NCBI GenBank assembly: GCA_018713485.1
Contig: DVOQ01000042.1
Location: 1-64,000 of the forward strand
Source: Candidatus Avisuccinivibrio pullicola
Lineage (GTDB): Bacteria; Pseudomonadota; Gammaproteobacteria; Enterobacterales; Succinivibrionaceae
Direction: 5' to 3'
DNA: 64,000 nucleotides
Shown: positions 1 to 10,480 of the stretch, piece after piece
How positions within the stretch are numbered: position 1 is the first letter of the stretch
Layout of the letters: each line of letters starts with the position of its first letter
Made by a program: the position numbers and the translations under genes
The notes under the pieces: generated by a model
Told to the model about the DNA's origin: nothing
Databases searched by the model: none
The model's input: the letters and a program-made list of their open reading frames with translations, nothing else

Positions 1-108
1 TCCTTTCAACTGCCACAATTCTCTACCCCCCTACAGGCTCCTTAACCGCAGACTTAACGGCTAAGGAACCGCACACGGCATTTTCTGACAGGATTTATGC
101 TCTGACTT

Positions 109-573
109 CTATTGTTTTGCAATATCAATAAAACCTTCGGCATGGGTAAGCCCCAGAAGCTCGTCCACACTGAGTTTAACGGCGCTATGCGCATCCCCGC
201 AGGCAGGATAAATACTGTCAAAACGCTTTAAGGCCTCATCAAGGAAGATACGCACTCCCTGATTGACGCCAAAGGGGCAGACGCCGCCCGGGGCATAACC
301 TACCTGTTCTTCCACCACTTCAGGCTTAAGCATGCGGGCCTTGTGATGAAAGAAGTCCTTAAATTTGCGGTTATCAATGCGCGTATCGCCGGCGGCAACG
401 ATCAGAATGGGAGCATCCTCCCCCTCAAAGGAAAGGGTCTTGGCGATGCGGGCCGGTTCACAGCCGACCGCAAGAGCGGCCTCTTCGACCGTGGCCGAGG
501 AGGCAGTAAAGGTGAGGATGCGATCCTCAAAACCGTACTCCTTAAGATAAGCACGGGCTTTCTCAATAGACAT
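109..573 (-). CDS. YbaK/EbsC-family aminoacyl-tRNA deacylase (Cys-tRNA(Pro)/prolyl-tRNA editing domain)
   Basis: ORF 109..621; likely start is the internal ATG (MSIEKARAYL) at 573. YbaK-type motifs: AKTLSFEG, GDTRIDNRKFK, GGVCPFGV. Confidence 0.85.
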   Translation of the reverse strand: MSIEKARAYLKEYGFEDRILTFTASSATVEEAALAVGCEPARIAKTLSFEGEDAPILIVAAGDTRIDNRKFKDFFHHKARMLKPEVVEEQVGYAPGGVCPFGVNQGVRIFLDEALKRFDSIYPACGDAHSAVKLSVDELLGLTHAEGFIDIAKQ

Positions 574-626
574 GATTTTTCCTTGAAACCCGCGCCAGGT
601 ATTAGACGCGGGACAGACCATGATGC

Positions 627-1118
627 TTACAGGGCTAAAGCCGAGAGTTCCTCGTACTGCTGCTGAAGCCTGTTTAACTCAGCCTGCTTCTGAAGGATCG
701 AGGCTTTAGCAGGAGTATTCTGCATTTCCTGCAGCTGTTTCTCAAGTGAGGCTATCTGCTCATTAAGACTCTCTGAAAGCTGATTTCTGGAGGCCAGGGC
801 GTCCTTAAGGGCGTCAACCTCGCTCTGAATGCTGCTTAACTGACGCTGACGCTCCTCCATGGAGCCGCGCACTAAGGCATCCTCGTTGTTAAGAGCCGTC
901 TGAATACGCTGTAAACGCTCGTTTTCAGCCTGCAGAGCCTTAAGGTTCTCTTCCTTAGTCTCCACGCGCTCCGAATAAGAACCTGACACCGTGCAGCCGA
1001 TCTTGTTAAAGAAACCGGGATCCGAGGAAGGATCGCATTCGGCCGCGGTCATGGTACAGCCACTGAGCATCAGGGACAGCATGGCACCTGACGCCACGGC
1101 ACTTAATTTATGAAACAT
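627..1118 (-). CDS. Predicted coiled-coil lipoprotein, last gene of the Srf-type operon
   Basis: Signal peptide and lipobox (SLMLSGC); the rest is heptad-rich coiled coil (ENLKALQAENERLQRIQTALNNE...). Confidence 0.7.
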   Translation of the reverse strand: MFHKLSAVASGAMLSLMLSGCTMTAAECDPSSDPGFFNKIGCTVSGSYSERVETKEENLKALQAENERLQRIQTALNNEDALVRGSMEERQRQLSSIQSEVDALKDALASRNQLSESLNEQIASLEKQLQEMQNTPAKASILQKQAELNRLQQQYEELSALAL

Positions 1119-1126
1119 AGATACTC

Positions 1127-1876
1127 CTAACTTACGTGTAAGCTGTTACGGGTCTCGGAATACGCCATCTGCATCTCATAGGAAGCCTGAATGGCTTCCT
1201 CAAGCTCGGCGATTTCGGTATTGAGCTGCGCTAAGGCCTCCCTGTCGGCGGCGCTTAAGGTAGCCTTAGCCTGACCGTCATCGGTCTTTAAGAGCTCGTC
1301 ACGGGTATGCTGATAGTCCTCAAGACGCTGTTTGGCTACATCACGGCTATCCGAGAGGTAGCGGATATTATCATCCATGTCGGCAAGCTTGGCATTGAGA
1401 TCATCGGCGCTGATGGCACCGGCGGCCAGATCCTTTTCCATCTTAGCTAACTCGGCGCGATCTCTCTTTAAGAGCTCCTCAGCGTTCTGATTGAGATTAC
1501 GTAATTTCTCGTTATCCTGCTTTACGAGCGAGGCGACGTGATCTAACTGCGCTTCCTTAGTCTTGTAATTGACGCGTACCTCATCTAAGAGGTAATTACC
1601 TCCCATAAAGATACCGCAGCCTGCCGGTACCGCGATCGCGGAACAGGCGAGCATATCGTCGCTGTCACCGCCGCGGATAATGCAGGTTAAAGCGCCTAAG
1701 CCCGCGCCGATGGCACAGGCGGTCCAGCCTGATTCGGAGAAGAAATTGGCCTCATCCTGGGTTAAGGACGGATCGACATTGCTGTAATCGGGTTCCTCTC
1801 CCGAGGACATACTGGCGCAGCCCGTGAGGGTAAAAGCCAGAGCGCCCATGAGCGCGGTTACTTTGCTAAACATCAT
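1127..1876 (-). CDS. Predicted lipoprotein with glycine-rich hydrophobic segment and long coiled coil
   Basis: Lipobox FTLTGCAS; hydrophobic Cys/Gly-rich stretch ACAIGAGLGALTCIIRGG...; C-terminal coiled coil. Confidence 0.7.
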   Translation of the reverse strand: MMFSKVTALMGALAFTLTGCASMSSGEEPDYSNVDPSLTQDEANFFSESGWTACAIGAGLGALTCIIRGGDSDDMLACSAIAVPAGCGIFMGGNYLLDEVRVNYKTKEAQLDHVASLVKQDNEKLRNLNQNAEELLKRDRAELAKMEKDLAAGAISADDLNAKLADMDDNIRYLSDSRDVAKQRLEDYQHTRDELLKTDDGQAKATLSAADREALAQLNTEIAELEEAIQASYEMQMAYSETRNSLHVS

Positions 1877-1896
1877 AATAAGCTCCTTAGTGTTAA

Positions 1897-3513
1897 TTAC
1901 CGGCCCTCGCCACCGTACATACGCAGCGGGAACTGTGCCTGTCCCTCATAAGAGGCCTCACAGTCGGCACTGCCTGAGGCATTGGGGACACAGCGGATCT
2001 TAGGTAACTGATAAGCCTTACGGTCCGGACAGACGGCGTTACCGGAAGCCACGATCTCGAGATTACCGTTTATCACCTGCGGATTGGCGGAGGTAACACA
2101 GCGCGTACCATCCTGACGCTGCACGATAAGCTCGCCTTTGCCGTTTTCATAACGGTAGGAAAGATTTAAAGGCCGTCCCGTGGTGCTGTCCATCATACCC
2201 GAACGGGTCTGCCACGTACCCTTGAGGGCCGAGACATCCCCGCGCGCGAGAGCCTCCTGAGACAGGATAAGCGGCTGGGTGTGGGTTGCGGCAGCCTCCT
2301 CAGTAGCCTGAGAGTCTTCCGTGGTACTTTCAACAGCCTCTGAGGCAGGCTCAGTGACAGCCTCCGCGGCAGGGTCAGAGGTTTCTTCTGCCAGAGAAGG
2401 AGGCAGGACGGGTTCTTCAGGGACGCTCTCCTCAGAAGGCTCAGTCCCGCTCCCCATTTCCTCAGGCTGCAGAGGAGCCACACCCTCCGCTTCCTCCGCA
2501 GGCACAGCCCCCTCCGCCTCTAAACGGGCGTCTTCCTCATCAATCACTCCGTCGCCGTTAAAATCAAACGCAGGTAAATCCACCGTGGGCAGATCCGCGT
2601 CCGGCAGGGACAGATCGAGATCTCCCCCGAGATCGACATCGGGCAGCGAGAGATCGGGCCCCTGGAGATCAGCATCGGGCAAAGAGAGATCAGGGCCTTT
2701 GAGATCAACATCGGGCAAGGAGAGATCAGGCCCCTTGAGATCGGCATCGGGCAGATTAAGCTCGGCATTAATATCCGGCCCGTTAAAACCGGGGAAGGGC
2801 AGTCTGAAATTAAACAGACGGCTTAGGAGCCATAACAGAAACGCGAGCAGAAGCAGTAACAGCAGCAGACCTAAAAGCCAGCGCAGCCACACGGGAAGGA
2901 TACAGTGATGCCCTTTTTTCTGTACCGGAGCCGCCTCGTGTACCTCTACCTTATCGTGAGCCTTAAGCACGGTCTTTTCATGCGGATAGAGCATGGAAAA
3001 AGGACTTAACCCCACCTTCTGCCCCGGCTTTAAAAAGCCCCAGAAGGTGATAACCGGCTGACCGTCGACGATATAGAGATACTCAGGGCCGGGGAAATGG
3101 ATGGCGGGCAGCTTTTCGGCGCTGTTCACACCCGTTAAGTAGTGAGCAAACAGCCGCGCATCCCCCGTACTGCTCATACTGAGCAGCTCGAAACCGGCCT
3201 TGTTTAAGGCCGTCTCAAAGGAGGAGAGCTCCTTTAGCGCCTGCTGCCGTTCTTCAGGTAAGGCCGCCTGCCAGCTGACGACACGGTGCTCTCCGTCGGA
3301 TGAGGAAGACTCAAAGGGCACGTACCAGTCCACGTGGGAAAAATCGCCGTTAAAGTGCGGGATGGCCAGAAAGCGGGCATAGCGCGTGCCTAACGATGCG
3401 GTACGTTCAATGGCATCCCGAAAGCCTAAGGCATTCATGTAGACGGGAGTACCGTCAAGGCCGATGGGTACGAAATTACGGATCTCACCGCCGTTTAACT
3501 GGGTATTGTGCAT
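1897..3513 (-). CDS. SrfA-like single-pass membrane protein with acidic repeat region
   Basis: Start ATG at 3513 (MHNTQLNGGEIRNF). N-terminal SrfA-type pattern (GTPVYMNALGFRDAI...LAIPHFNGDFSHVDWYVPFE...YLYIVDGQPVITFWGFLKPG), poly-Leu TM (WLRWLLGLLLLLLLLAFLLWLL), then LPDADLKGPDLS repeats and a Glu/Pro-rich linker. Confidence 0.7.
   Translation of the reverse strand: MHNTQLNGGEIRNFVPIGLDGTPVYMNALGFRDAIERTASLGTRYARFLAIPHFNGDFSHVDWYVPFESSSSDGEHRVVSWQAALPEERQQALKELSSFETALNKAGFELLSMSSTGDARLFAHYLTGVNSAEKLPAIHFPGPEYLYIVDGQPVITFWGFLKPGQKVGLSPFSMLYPHEKTVLKAHDKVEVHEAAPVQKKGHHCILPVWLRWLLGLLLLLLLLAFLLWLLSRLFNFRLPFPGFNGPDINAELNLPDADLKGPDLSLPDVDLKGPDLSLPDADLQGPDLSLPDVDLGGDLDLSLPDADLPTVDLPAFDFNGDGVIDEEDARLEAEGAVPAEEAEGVAPLQPEEMGSGTEPSEESVPEEPVLPPSLAEETSDPAAEAVTEPASEAVESTTEDSQATEEAAATHTQPLILSQEALARGDVSALKGTWQTRSGMMDSTTGRPLNLSYRYENGKGELIVQRQDGTRCVTSANPQVINGNLEIVASGNAVCPDRKAYQLPKIRCVPNASGSADCEASYEGQAQFPLRMYGGEGR
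2629..2760 (-). repeat. 36-nt tandem repeat (three full units plus a partial) encoding the LPDxDLKGPDLS repeat
   Basis: Units gagatcgacatcgggcagcgagagatcgggcccctg (2629-2664), gagatcagcatcgggcaaagagagatcagggccttt (2665-2700), gagatcaacatcgggcaaggagagatcaggcccctt (2701-2736), partial 2737-2760. Confidence 0.9.
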
Positions 3514-3515
3514 GT

Positions 3516-4988
3516 TTACTCCTCGCACACTTCCTTTAAGGTGGCACCGGCCGCCTGTAACTGAGAGGAAAACTCCCCGGCGCTGCGCGGCGTGTAAACC
3601 TTACCGCCCGTAATTTCGGCCACACAGCGCAGTTTTTCTGCCTCAGAACCTATCATGACCACGTTGATTTTAAAGTTGGGCAGGCGGGAATGGATCTCGC
3701 TTGCAACCTGACAGAGATTGACGTTGGCGGTACCTAAGCAGGTATCAAGACCGTCGGAAAGCAGGATCCCCACGCTCTCTCCCTTACCCGTCACCATATT
3801 CGCCATGGCATAAATGCCCTTAACGAGCGCGGTACCGTTATCTTTGGGAAAGATATTGGTGATATTGTTCTTTAAGGCCGAGCGTCCTTGCGCGCCATAC
3901 TTGCCGCGGATGATGGAACCGAAGTTACAGCCGCTGATTTCCACGAGGCCCACGGTGACGTTACGATCGATGTTATCCACCAGCTGTAAAGCCGCCTCAT
4001 GGGCGCTGGTAAGGCGTGTCTGCCAGCCTCCGGAGGCGCGCACGTCCTCCTCCATCATTGAATAAGAGCCATCCACGGCCATGATAAGCTCAGGAAGCTT
4101 CTTCTGCTCCCGCAAAACGGAACACCTGGGTAATTTTCTTTTAGGCTCCTTCACGACGGCAGGGGCCGGCTGAGGTGCCGGCACGGGCTCGACACGGGAC
4201 AGCTTCGCCTCCTTTAGGGCAGCCGCCTCTGCCTCCTGCGCGGCCTTTCGCGCCTCCGCTAAAGGATCGGCTTCCGGTTCAACGGTCTCCTCAATCACCG
4301 GCACTTCAATTACCGGATCCGGCGCGGGTTCCGGTTCAGGCAGGGGCTCAGGTTCCGGTGCGGGTTCTGCCACTATCTCGGGTTCGGGCTCCGGAACTGC
4401 CTCAGGGACGGGTTCTGTCACGCTCTCAGGCTCAGCTACCGGTTCTGTGACGGGCGCAGGCTCTATGGGCTCAGCGTGTCTCTCAGGTTCACGGCTCAAT
4501 AGCCAGCCCACTAAGAGGGCGATTAAACCCATAAGCAGTAACAGCAGCAGTAACCACAGCCACCGGCGCGAAGGTTTACGGGAGGAAGCGGCAGCCGCGG
4601 CGATTTTCCTTGCGGTTACCTCCTCTTCAGACAGTGTCTCGTAAGGCAGGAGCAGGGTATTACCGGCTACGCTGTAGCGGTGACTGCCGTGCTCCATAAA
4701 ATAACGGGCATCCTCTAAAGTACGGTCATCCACAGCCCCCGCAGAGCGCATCCTCTCAAGGACCGTGTCTAAGTCCTGCGGCAGGGCCTCCCCCTCGGAA
4801 CGCTGAGCCGTACCCTCAAGGGAGGTAAAGAAGTCAAAGTACTCCCCGACGCTCTCCACCTGAGGAAAGAGCGAGGCCAGATGCGGATCGGTGGCGGCGA
4901 GGGAGGCCCTGAGCTCAGGCAGGACTTCTATAAAACGGCGCGAGCGCTCACTTAGGGACGCGGCACTGACCCTTTCAATTCTTTGCAT
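3516..4988 (-). CDS. Single-pass membrane protein with C-terminal VWA domain
   Basis: MIDAS-like MAVDGSYSM (DxSxS) and [38 protein letters not shown]; Pro/Glu-rich linker. Confidence 0.8.
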   Translation of the reverse strand: MQRIERVSAASLSERSRRFIEVLPELRASLAATDPHLASLFPQVESVGEYFDFFTSLEGTAQRSEGEALPQDLDTVLERMRSAGAVDDRTLEDARYFMEHGSHRYSVAGNTLLLPYETLSEEEVTARKIAAAAASSRKPSRRWLWLLLLLLLMGLIALLVGWLLSREPERHAEPIEPAPVTEPVAEPESVTEPVPEAVPEPEPEIVAEPAPEPEPLPEPEPAPDPVIEVPVIEETVEPEADPLAEARKAAQEAEAAALKEAKLSRVEPVPAPQPAPAVVKEPKRKLPRCSVLREQKKLPELIMAVDGSYSMMEEDVRASGGWQTRLTSAHEAALQLVDNIDRNVTVGLVEISGCNFGSIIRGKYGAQGRSALKNNITNIFPKDNGTALVKGIYAMANMVTGKGESVGILLSDGLDTCLGTANVNLCQVASEIHSRLPNFKINVVMIGSEAEKLRCVAEITGGKVYTPRSAGEFSSQLQAAGATLKEVCEE

Positions 4989-4990
4989 GC

Positions 4991-6625
4991 TTACTTCCCA
5001 TGGCCCTGATGGAGGGCGTAACAGTGCTCAGTGTAATACTTATAGAGCTCTTTTAAATCCGTACTCTTATGTCCCTCACGGTACTTGACGTGTTTAAGGA
5101 ACTCCTCAATGTATAAAGCCAGATCCGACTGCCGGCTGCCAAGGGATAGCCTGGCGTTGCCCAGTTGCCGCTCTAAAAGAACGGGAGTGTAATTGCTAAG
5201 GCTGTCCGCGAGGTGATCGGCGTAGTAGGAAAGATAGAACTCAAGGGTATTACGGCTGTCCTGAAGCTTGCCCTCTTCCAGATCGCGCAGCTTTTTAAGC
5301 ATCTCATTGGCGGGGTTTTTAGCGCTCTGCGCCTCACGGGCCTTCAGTGATTTTTCACCGATTAACACCACCTCCTGCATGGTGGCCACGTTAGAGCACA
5401 GAAAACCGCCTAAGCGCATGGCGGCGACAATGGCGTGATCGCGCTGCCGGTCACGCTCGGCGTTCGCCTCTAACATATCCTGACGCAGGGCGTTTAAGGC
5501 GTCATTGAGCTTATCGTTCTGTTCCGAGAGGCTGGCCTTCTCCTTATCCAGAGCCTGATTGGCGGCTATGATGCGATCAAGCTTGGCCACGGTGCCCTCG
5601 TTACCGCCCACGCCCTCGTCATAGCCTAATTTCTCAACCTCGGCGTTAAGCTTAGTGACATCGTCGCGGGAATTTAAGACCGGTAAGGAAAGCACGAGAC
5701 GAAAGCCGGTATCAGGAGCGGTAAACTCCGTGCCCTTATCCGTATAAAAGGGCTTTTCCACGCGCAGGGCGCTGACCATGTCCGTCTGCAGGGTCAGGTA
5801 CGAGCCGCCGCGCACGATAAAGCCGCCGCTCTGCCCGTGCAGACGGCCAAGGCGCGTGGCATAGAACTGATCCTGGGTCATTTCCTGAACGTTACCCAGC
5901 AGATCATAAAGCCCCAGGGGATTGGGTTTTTTCATGCCGATTCGGTTGATACGCCCCGCTGCGGACTGCGGGGAGGAATACCACGCGTATTCGGAAAGGG
6001 AACCCTCGGTGATAAAGGTGGGTGCCTCAAAGACGGACCTGGTGACCGCCTTACCCCCGCGCACGGCGAACTCAAACTCGCTGTCGGTGGGCAGACGCGC
6101 AAAGGCCAGATCTCCGTCCTGACGCAGCGCGTTTTTATCTTTAGCCATAAAGAGCGAGAGATTGCGGGCGACGTTGATGGCGTCAAACCACGAGACTTTG
6201 GTCTTGGGCAGCGTGAGTTTATTATTGGGCTTAGGGCATTTTCCCTGCAGCCCCTGCGTTAAGGCCTGATACTGCAGCTCCGTCACCTCATATTTGCCCA
6301 TGAGGTAGTAATAGCCCTGACGGTCGTGGAAAGGCCCCTGAATGTAGCGCTGATTGCGCGATTCGGAAACGGCGCTCACCCCATCGACGCGGCCGGCCTC
6401 AAAATCGGTATCGTCCATGCGCTCGGGGGCGTCCGAGGTATACACCTTGCGAAAGGCCATGGAGAGATCGCAGGGCAGGCTTATCACCACGTCCTCTTTA
6501 TCCGGATGCGGATCCCAGAAACGCGTCGTGTCCGCGGCCAGGGCAACGGTACTTAAAGAGAGCAGCGCGCCGCTTACACACAGGGCACGGAAGCTTAAAG
6601 TTAAGGAAGAGAGCTTTAACATCAT
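4991..6625 (-). CDS. FGE/SUMF1-fold exported protein with coiled-coil C-terminus (probably catalytically inactive)
   Basis: Start at the [10 protein letters not shown] signal peptide (6625 or 6622), overlapping the permease stop. FGE-family motifs [54 protein letters not shown]. Confidence 0.8.
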   Translation of the reverse strand: MMLKLSSLTLSFRALCVSGALLSLSTVALAADTTRFWDPHPDKEDVVISLPCDLSMAFRKVYTSDAPERMDDTDFEAGRVDGVSAVSESRNQRYIQGPFHDRQGYYYLMGKYEVTELQYQALTQGLQGKCPKPNNKLTLPKTKVSWFDAINVARNLSLFMAKDKNALRQDGDLAFARLPTDSEFEFAVRGGKAVTRSVFEAPTFITEGSLSEYAWYSSPQSAAGRINRIGMKKPNPLGLYDLLGNVQEMTQDQFYATRLGRLHGQSGGFIVRGGSYLTLQTDMVSALRVEKPFYTDKGTEFTAPDTGFRLVLSLPVLNSRDDVTKLNAEVEKLGYDEGVGGNEGTVAKLDRIIAANQALDKEKASLSEQNDKLNDALNALRQDMLEANAERDRQRDHAIVAAMRLGGFLCSNVATMQEVVLIGEKSLKAREAQSAKNPANEMLKKLRDLEEGKLQDSRNTLEFYLSYYADHLADSLSNYTPVLLERQLGNARLSLGSRQSDLALYIEEFLKHVKYREGHKSTDLKELYKYYTEHCYALHQGHGK

Positions 6626-7818
6626 CCCTCCATGCGCAGGATATCGGAGACCTGCGCCTTTAGAAAACGATAGCGCGTGCAGAGCACGGATAAGAGCGTC
6701 ACGAAGAGCACCGTCACGAGAGCAAAGAGCGCCCAGTGAGAGACGCTTAAATAGCTTAAGGCCTTGCCTGCAAGGTGAGTGGCAAAAACGGCGTTGAAGA
6801 CCGCCGAGCCGCCGACACACAGGAGCGTGGCGAGGGTAAGTCCCGTCAGGGCCAGAAGCAGATTCTCGCAGAGCACCAGGGCATGCAGCTTAAGCCCTGT
6901 TACCCCCATAAGCCGTAATAAGGCGAAACTTTTCACCTTACGCATTAAGGACGACAGCATGAGTCCCATGAGGGTCAGAAGACCGCCCGTCACCGTGACG
7001 GCCGCCACCACCTCAAAGATGAGATTGAGCACATAGGTCACAGCCTTGACATCCTCGATCTCCGAGAGCGAGGAAATAATACGGTAATCCTTTTGCAGCC
7101 TGGTTACCAGAGGTTCCACGCTGTAAATGTCCTTAGCGTAGAGGCGCACCTTGGCGAAGGTGGTACGCGCGCTATTAAGGTAAGAGCCGTCGGAGAAAGG
7201 CAGGGGCTCATAACCGTCGCGGAAATCCTCCATCGCCACCACGCTCTCAAAGGGGATGAGGAAACGATCCTGCGCAAGGAGCGCGGCAGGCAGCACGCCC
7301 TTCACCGTAAAGGACGCCCGCCCGTTTTCTATCTTTCCTCCGCTGGTGCGGCTGACATAGAGAGTAAGACTCTCCCCGGCACTGACCTTGAGCTTCTCGG
7401 CCAGAGCGGCGCTGACATAAAGCGCCTGTTCCTTACCGAGATCCTCAAAGCCCGCGGCCTTAAGCAGGGGATCACCCTCAGCCGTCGGCACCGCCATGGC
7501 CGAGCGCACCACGGCCTTAGATGAGCGCAGATCGCAGGTAACGTTTAAAGAGCGCGTTAAGGGCACCACGAAACCCGTGGCCGGATCCCGTTTCAGATCC
7601 TCAATAAAGGCGCTGTCGAGACGGTAATTGGCCCCCATGATGATCTCCAGATGCGCGGGATTTTCCGTAAGCTGTCTTTCAAGCTCAGAGAGCACGCCCG
7701 TGCGCAGGGAAAAAAGCAGCAGTAAGGGAGCGAGGACCGCCGCCACGGCGGCGACGGTGCAGAGGCTTAAGAGCTTCTCAAACCACAGATCGCGCAGGGC
7801 TAAACTTAAGATCCGCAT
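6622..7818 (-). CDS. FtsX/MacB-type ABC transporter permease
   Basis: N-terminal TM, large periplasmic domain and three C-terminal TMs, typical of FtsX/LolCE/MacB. Confidence 0.85.
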   Translation of the reverse strand: MRILSLALRDLWFEKLLSLCTVAAVAAVLAPLLLLFSLRTGVLSELERQLTENPAHLEIIMGANYRLDSAFIEDLKRDPATGFVVPLTRSLNVTCDLRSSKAVVRSAMAVPTAEGDPLLKAAGFEDLGKEQALYVSAALAEKLKVSAGESLTLYVSRTSGGKIENGRASFTVKGVLPAALLAQDRFLIPFESVVAMEDFRDGYEPLPFSDGSYLNSARTTFAKVRLYAKDIYSVEPLVTRLQKDYRIISSLSEIEDVKAVTYVLNLIFEVVAAVTVTGGLLTLMGLMLSSLMRKVKSFALLRLMGVTGLKLHALVLCENLLLALTGLTLATLLCVGGSAVFNAVFATHLAGKALSYLSVSHWALFALVTVLFVTLLSVLCTRYRFLKAQVSDILRMEG

Positions 7819-8549
7819 GCGTCCTCCACCTCTAAAAAGACGCTGTGCGTGCTGTCCGAGGCTTGCTCAGACCACGCGTAACTGTGCTTAAACAGCGCAG
7901 CGTGACGGATATCGTGAGTGACAATCAGCATCAGATTGTGCCGCGTGGCACTTAAGTCCGCCATGAGCTCAAAGAGCTTCACGGCGTGTGCCGGATCAAG
8001 AGCCGCGGTAGGCTCGTCAATAAGCAGGAGCTGAGGCTGTCCGGCCACGGCGCGGCAAAACACCGCTCTTTGCCGCTGTCCGATGGAAAGCTCGGCGGGA
8101 TAGCGTTTTAGCAAAGCGCCCCCGACACCGAGACTCTCAGCCATCTCTAAGGCCTCCGCATACAGCCGCCGTACCTCAGCACGGGGAGCCGTGCCCAGCC
8201 TCGCCTCAAGGGTAAGCTCAATCTGCAGCTTTAAGTTAGCAGCCACGCTTAAAAAAGCCACCAGGCCACCGTTTTGCGGCATAAACCCCACCTCGGCCTT
8301 GCGCCAGCGCTCAAGCTCCCTGTCATCAAGAGAGGTAAGCTCCCTGTCCCCTACCGTATAGCGCTCACAGCGCATACGCCGGTTGAGAAGGCCAATACAC
8401 TCAAGGAGCGTGGACTTACCTGATCCTGAGACGCCCGTAAGCAGGGCCGGCTCACCTTCCCTGAGAGTAAGCTGCGGCAGACTCACGGTCAGGCTCCCGG
8501 CATAGCTTAGCGAGAGCTTCTCAATCCTTAAGGCAGCAGGAGCGCTCAT
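7806..8549 (-). CDS. ABC transporter ATP-binding protein (LolD/MacB-like)
   Basis: Walker A GVSGSGKST, signature LSIGQRQR, Walker B LLLIDEPTAALD, H-loop VTHD. Confidence 0.92.
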   Translation of the reverse strand: MSAPAALRIEKLSLSYAGSLTVSLPQLTLREGEPALLTGVSGSGKSTLLECIGLLNRRMRCERYTVGDRELTSLDDRELERWRKAEVGFMPQNGGLVAFLSVAANLKLQIELTLEARLGTAPRAEVRRLYAEALEMAESLGVGGALLKRYPAELSIGQRQRAVFCRAVAGQPQLLLIDEPTAALDPAHAVKLFELMADLSATRHNLMLIVTHDIRHAALFKHSYAWSEQASDSTHSVFLEVEDACGS

Positions 8550-8551
8550 CT

Positions 8552-10480
8552 TTAGGGCAGAGCCTCCAGAGGCACGGGATAGACGGACTCGGACTTATCG
8601 GCTCCCTCGCTTAAATCCACCCAGCGATCGAGATCGTCGTTCATGACCTGATAGTACTGAAGCTTGGACTCAAGGGAACGGATGAGCGCGTCCTGTTCCT
8701 GCGGCCCCATGGCCGCCCATGAGGCCTCGTCAATATTGGCGATGGCGCTCTTATAGGGCAGATCATCAAGATACTCGCCTAAAAGACCGCTCTCGGCGAT
8801 GGTAAAGCTCTCCTTCTGAGAGAGCAGTGCCGGATCACGGCCTAACGAGGCGGCCAGGGACTTAATGGAGTTGAACATGGCATCGGGCGAGAGTAAACCG
8901 GTATTGGCCGATTCCATGACGCCGGACACCACATCCTTTAAGTCGCTTAACTGCGCCTTGGTCAGAAGTACCACGGGGGTAGCCGTGGGCTTGTCATGGG
9001 AGAGCAGATCGCGATCGGCCAGATAGCCCTCAAGGAAGGAGGGCGGCGTAGTTCCCGTCACTGAACCTAAGTACCTAAGCTGCATGGCGTAGCCCAGCTT
9101 AAAGGTATCCCCGGCCATGCTGTTTTCAGGAGCGGCAGCAGCGGAACCTGCGGCAATCTTACCCTCGGAAGACAGCCTGACCTGCGAGGCGATCGATGTA
9201 GCCAGCTCGTCAATGCGCGTACCGAATTCCTTAACATCACCGGCATTGACCGCGTAGTAGAGCGGTTTTTGCAGGATGGAGTTAAAGGACAGATCCTCAT
9301 ACTGCGCTTTGGCCTTGGCGTGATTGTTCTTACCGGCCTTCGTGAGCAGGTGGAGAGTATAAATGGCCGCGCCCTGATGTTCGGCCTCAAGGCGCAGCTG
9401 CGCGGCGTCAAGGCCCGTCGTGGAAAGCTCGTTTGCGCCCTCAATGGCACCGGCGTCGGTGATGAGCACGATATAGCGCCCGCCAAACTGCGACCAGTTG
9501 ATATCCTTTAAGGCCGTCGCCATACCGCTGTAGGCGTCCTCGTCAAAGAGCGCCGAAGAGACCTTCGCCTGATTTAAATCCTTGACGCGGGCGGCAAAAT
9601 CCGCGGCGTTGTTGACCTCGCCCGGGTTTACGAAGAGTTTCGAGGTGTACTCAAGGCCCGGCACCGCGTCGGTATTGGAGCGGAAGGAGACTAAGCCGAA
9701 GCTGACGCTGTCCTGCAGACCCGCGGCCTCTAATTTCTTATAGATAGCCTCCACGCCGCGCTTGGTGCGGTCGATATAGGGCTGCATGGAGATGGAGGAG
9801 TCAATGACAAAGACCACCGCGGCCTTGAAGGCGGTGATCGCCGCCTGATTACTGGCAGCCTTAGTTCCCGTCCCCTCCGCCTGCACGGCGTCGGTAACCG
9901 AGGCTATCTTGAGCTCGCGGACATAGAAACCGTCATAGAACATGCTCTCCATGCTCTCGAGGATGGGCAGGAGGTAAAACTGCTTCTGATAATCCACGAA
10001 GGTTTCCGGCTCCTGGGCTACGACGCCCTCGGCACGGCCGGAGTTTTTCAGCGAATCATAAAGAGGCGTAACGAGGGATGCGGGCTCCTCGGCGTTGATG
10101 ATGGCATCTAACTGATCCATGTTCTCGAAGATTACCGCTCTCTCGCGCCCGGCGGGATTAGTGAACATGAGAGCCATCTGCATCTTCCAGTCGATGGCAC
10201 ATTTACCGTCGATATAGCCCACGGTCTTATCCGTCAGATCGGGACCTACCTTAAGATAGCCCTCGGGAGTGCGCTCATAGACGTAGTAGCGCGTAAAGGC
10301 CGGCACCCTCTCTCCCTGTGAGGCGACGGGACTTGCCTTTAACACGCACTCGGGCGTGGTGAGCACGCGCTGATAGAGCGTACTCTTCCCTTCCATGAGC
10401 AGGGGGGCGGACGTCGCCGCGCTCAGGGTTCCCGCCGTAAGCAGCAGCGCGGCGCTTAAGGACTTAAGCTTACTTACCAT
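8552..10480 (-). CDS. Exported VWA-domain protein
   Basis: Signal peptide; N-terminal SH3-like region; MIDAS FVIDSSISMQ; VLITDAGAI. Confidence 0.85.
   Translation of the reverse strand: MVSKLKSLSAALLLTAGTLSAATSAPLLMEGKSTLYQRVLTTPECVLKASPVASQGERVPAFTRYYVYERTPEGYLKVGPDLTDKTVGYIDGKCAIDWKMQMALMFTNPAGRERAVIFENMDQLDAIINAEEPASLVTPLYDSLKNSGRAEGVVAQEPETFVDYQKQFYLLPILESMESMFYDGFYVRELKIASVTDAVQAEGTGTKAASNQAAITAFKAAVVFVIDSSISMQPYIDRTKRGVEAIYKKLEAAGLQDSVSFGLVSFRSNTDAVPGLEYTSKLFVNPGEVNNAADFAARVKDLNQAKVSSALFDEDAYSGMATALKDINWSQFGGRYIVLITDAGAIEGANELSTTGLDAAQLRLEAEHQGAAIYTLHLLTKAGKNNHAKAKAQYEDLSFNSILQKPLYYAVNAGDVKEFGTRIDELATSIASQVRLSSEGKIAAGSAAAAPENSMAGDTFKLGYAMQLRYLGSVTGTTPPSFLEGYLADRDLLSHDKPTATPVVLLTKAQLSDLKDVVSGVMESANTGLLSPDAMFNSIKSLAASLGRDPALLSQKESFTIAESGLLGEYLDDLPYKSAIANIDEASWAAMGPQEQDALIRSLESKLQYYQVMNDDLDRWVDLSEGADKSESVYPVPLEALP

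Noticed and set aside
2321-2908. Long plus-strand ORF (195 aa) opposite the SrfA-like repeats
   Set aside because: Antisense shadow of a low-complexity coding repeat; Ser/Arg/Gly-rich translation with no recognisable domain.
3325-3345. GTCCACGTGGGAA as a possible parS site
   Set aside because: Poor match outside the CACGTG core; inside the SrfA-like CDS.
4175-4450. 91-aa Pro/Arg-rich plus-strand ORF
   Set aside because: Antisense of the Pro/Glu linker of the VWA membrane protein; low-complexity artefact.
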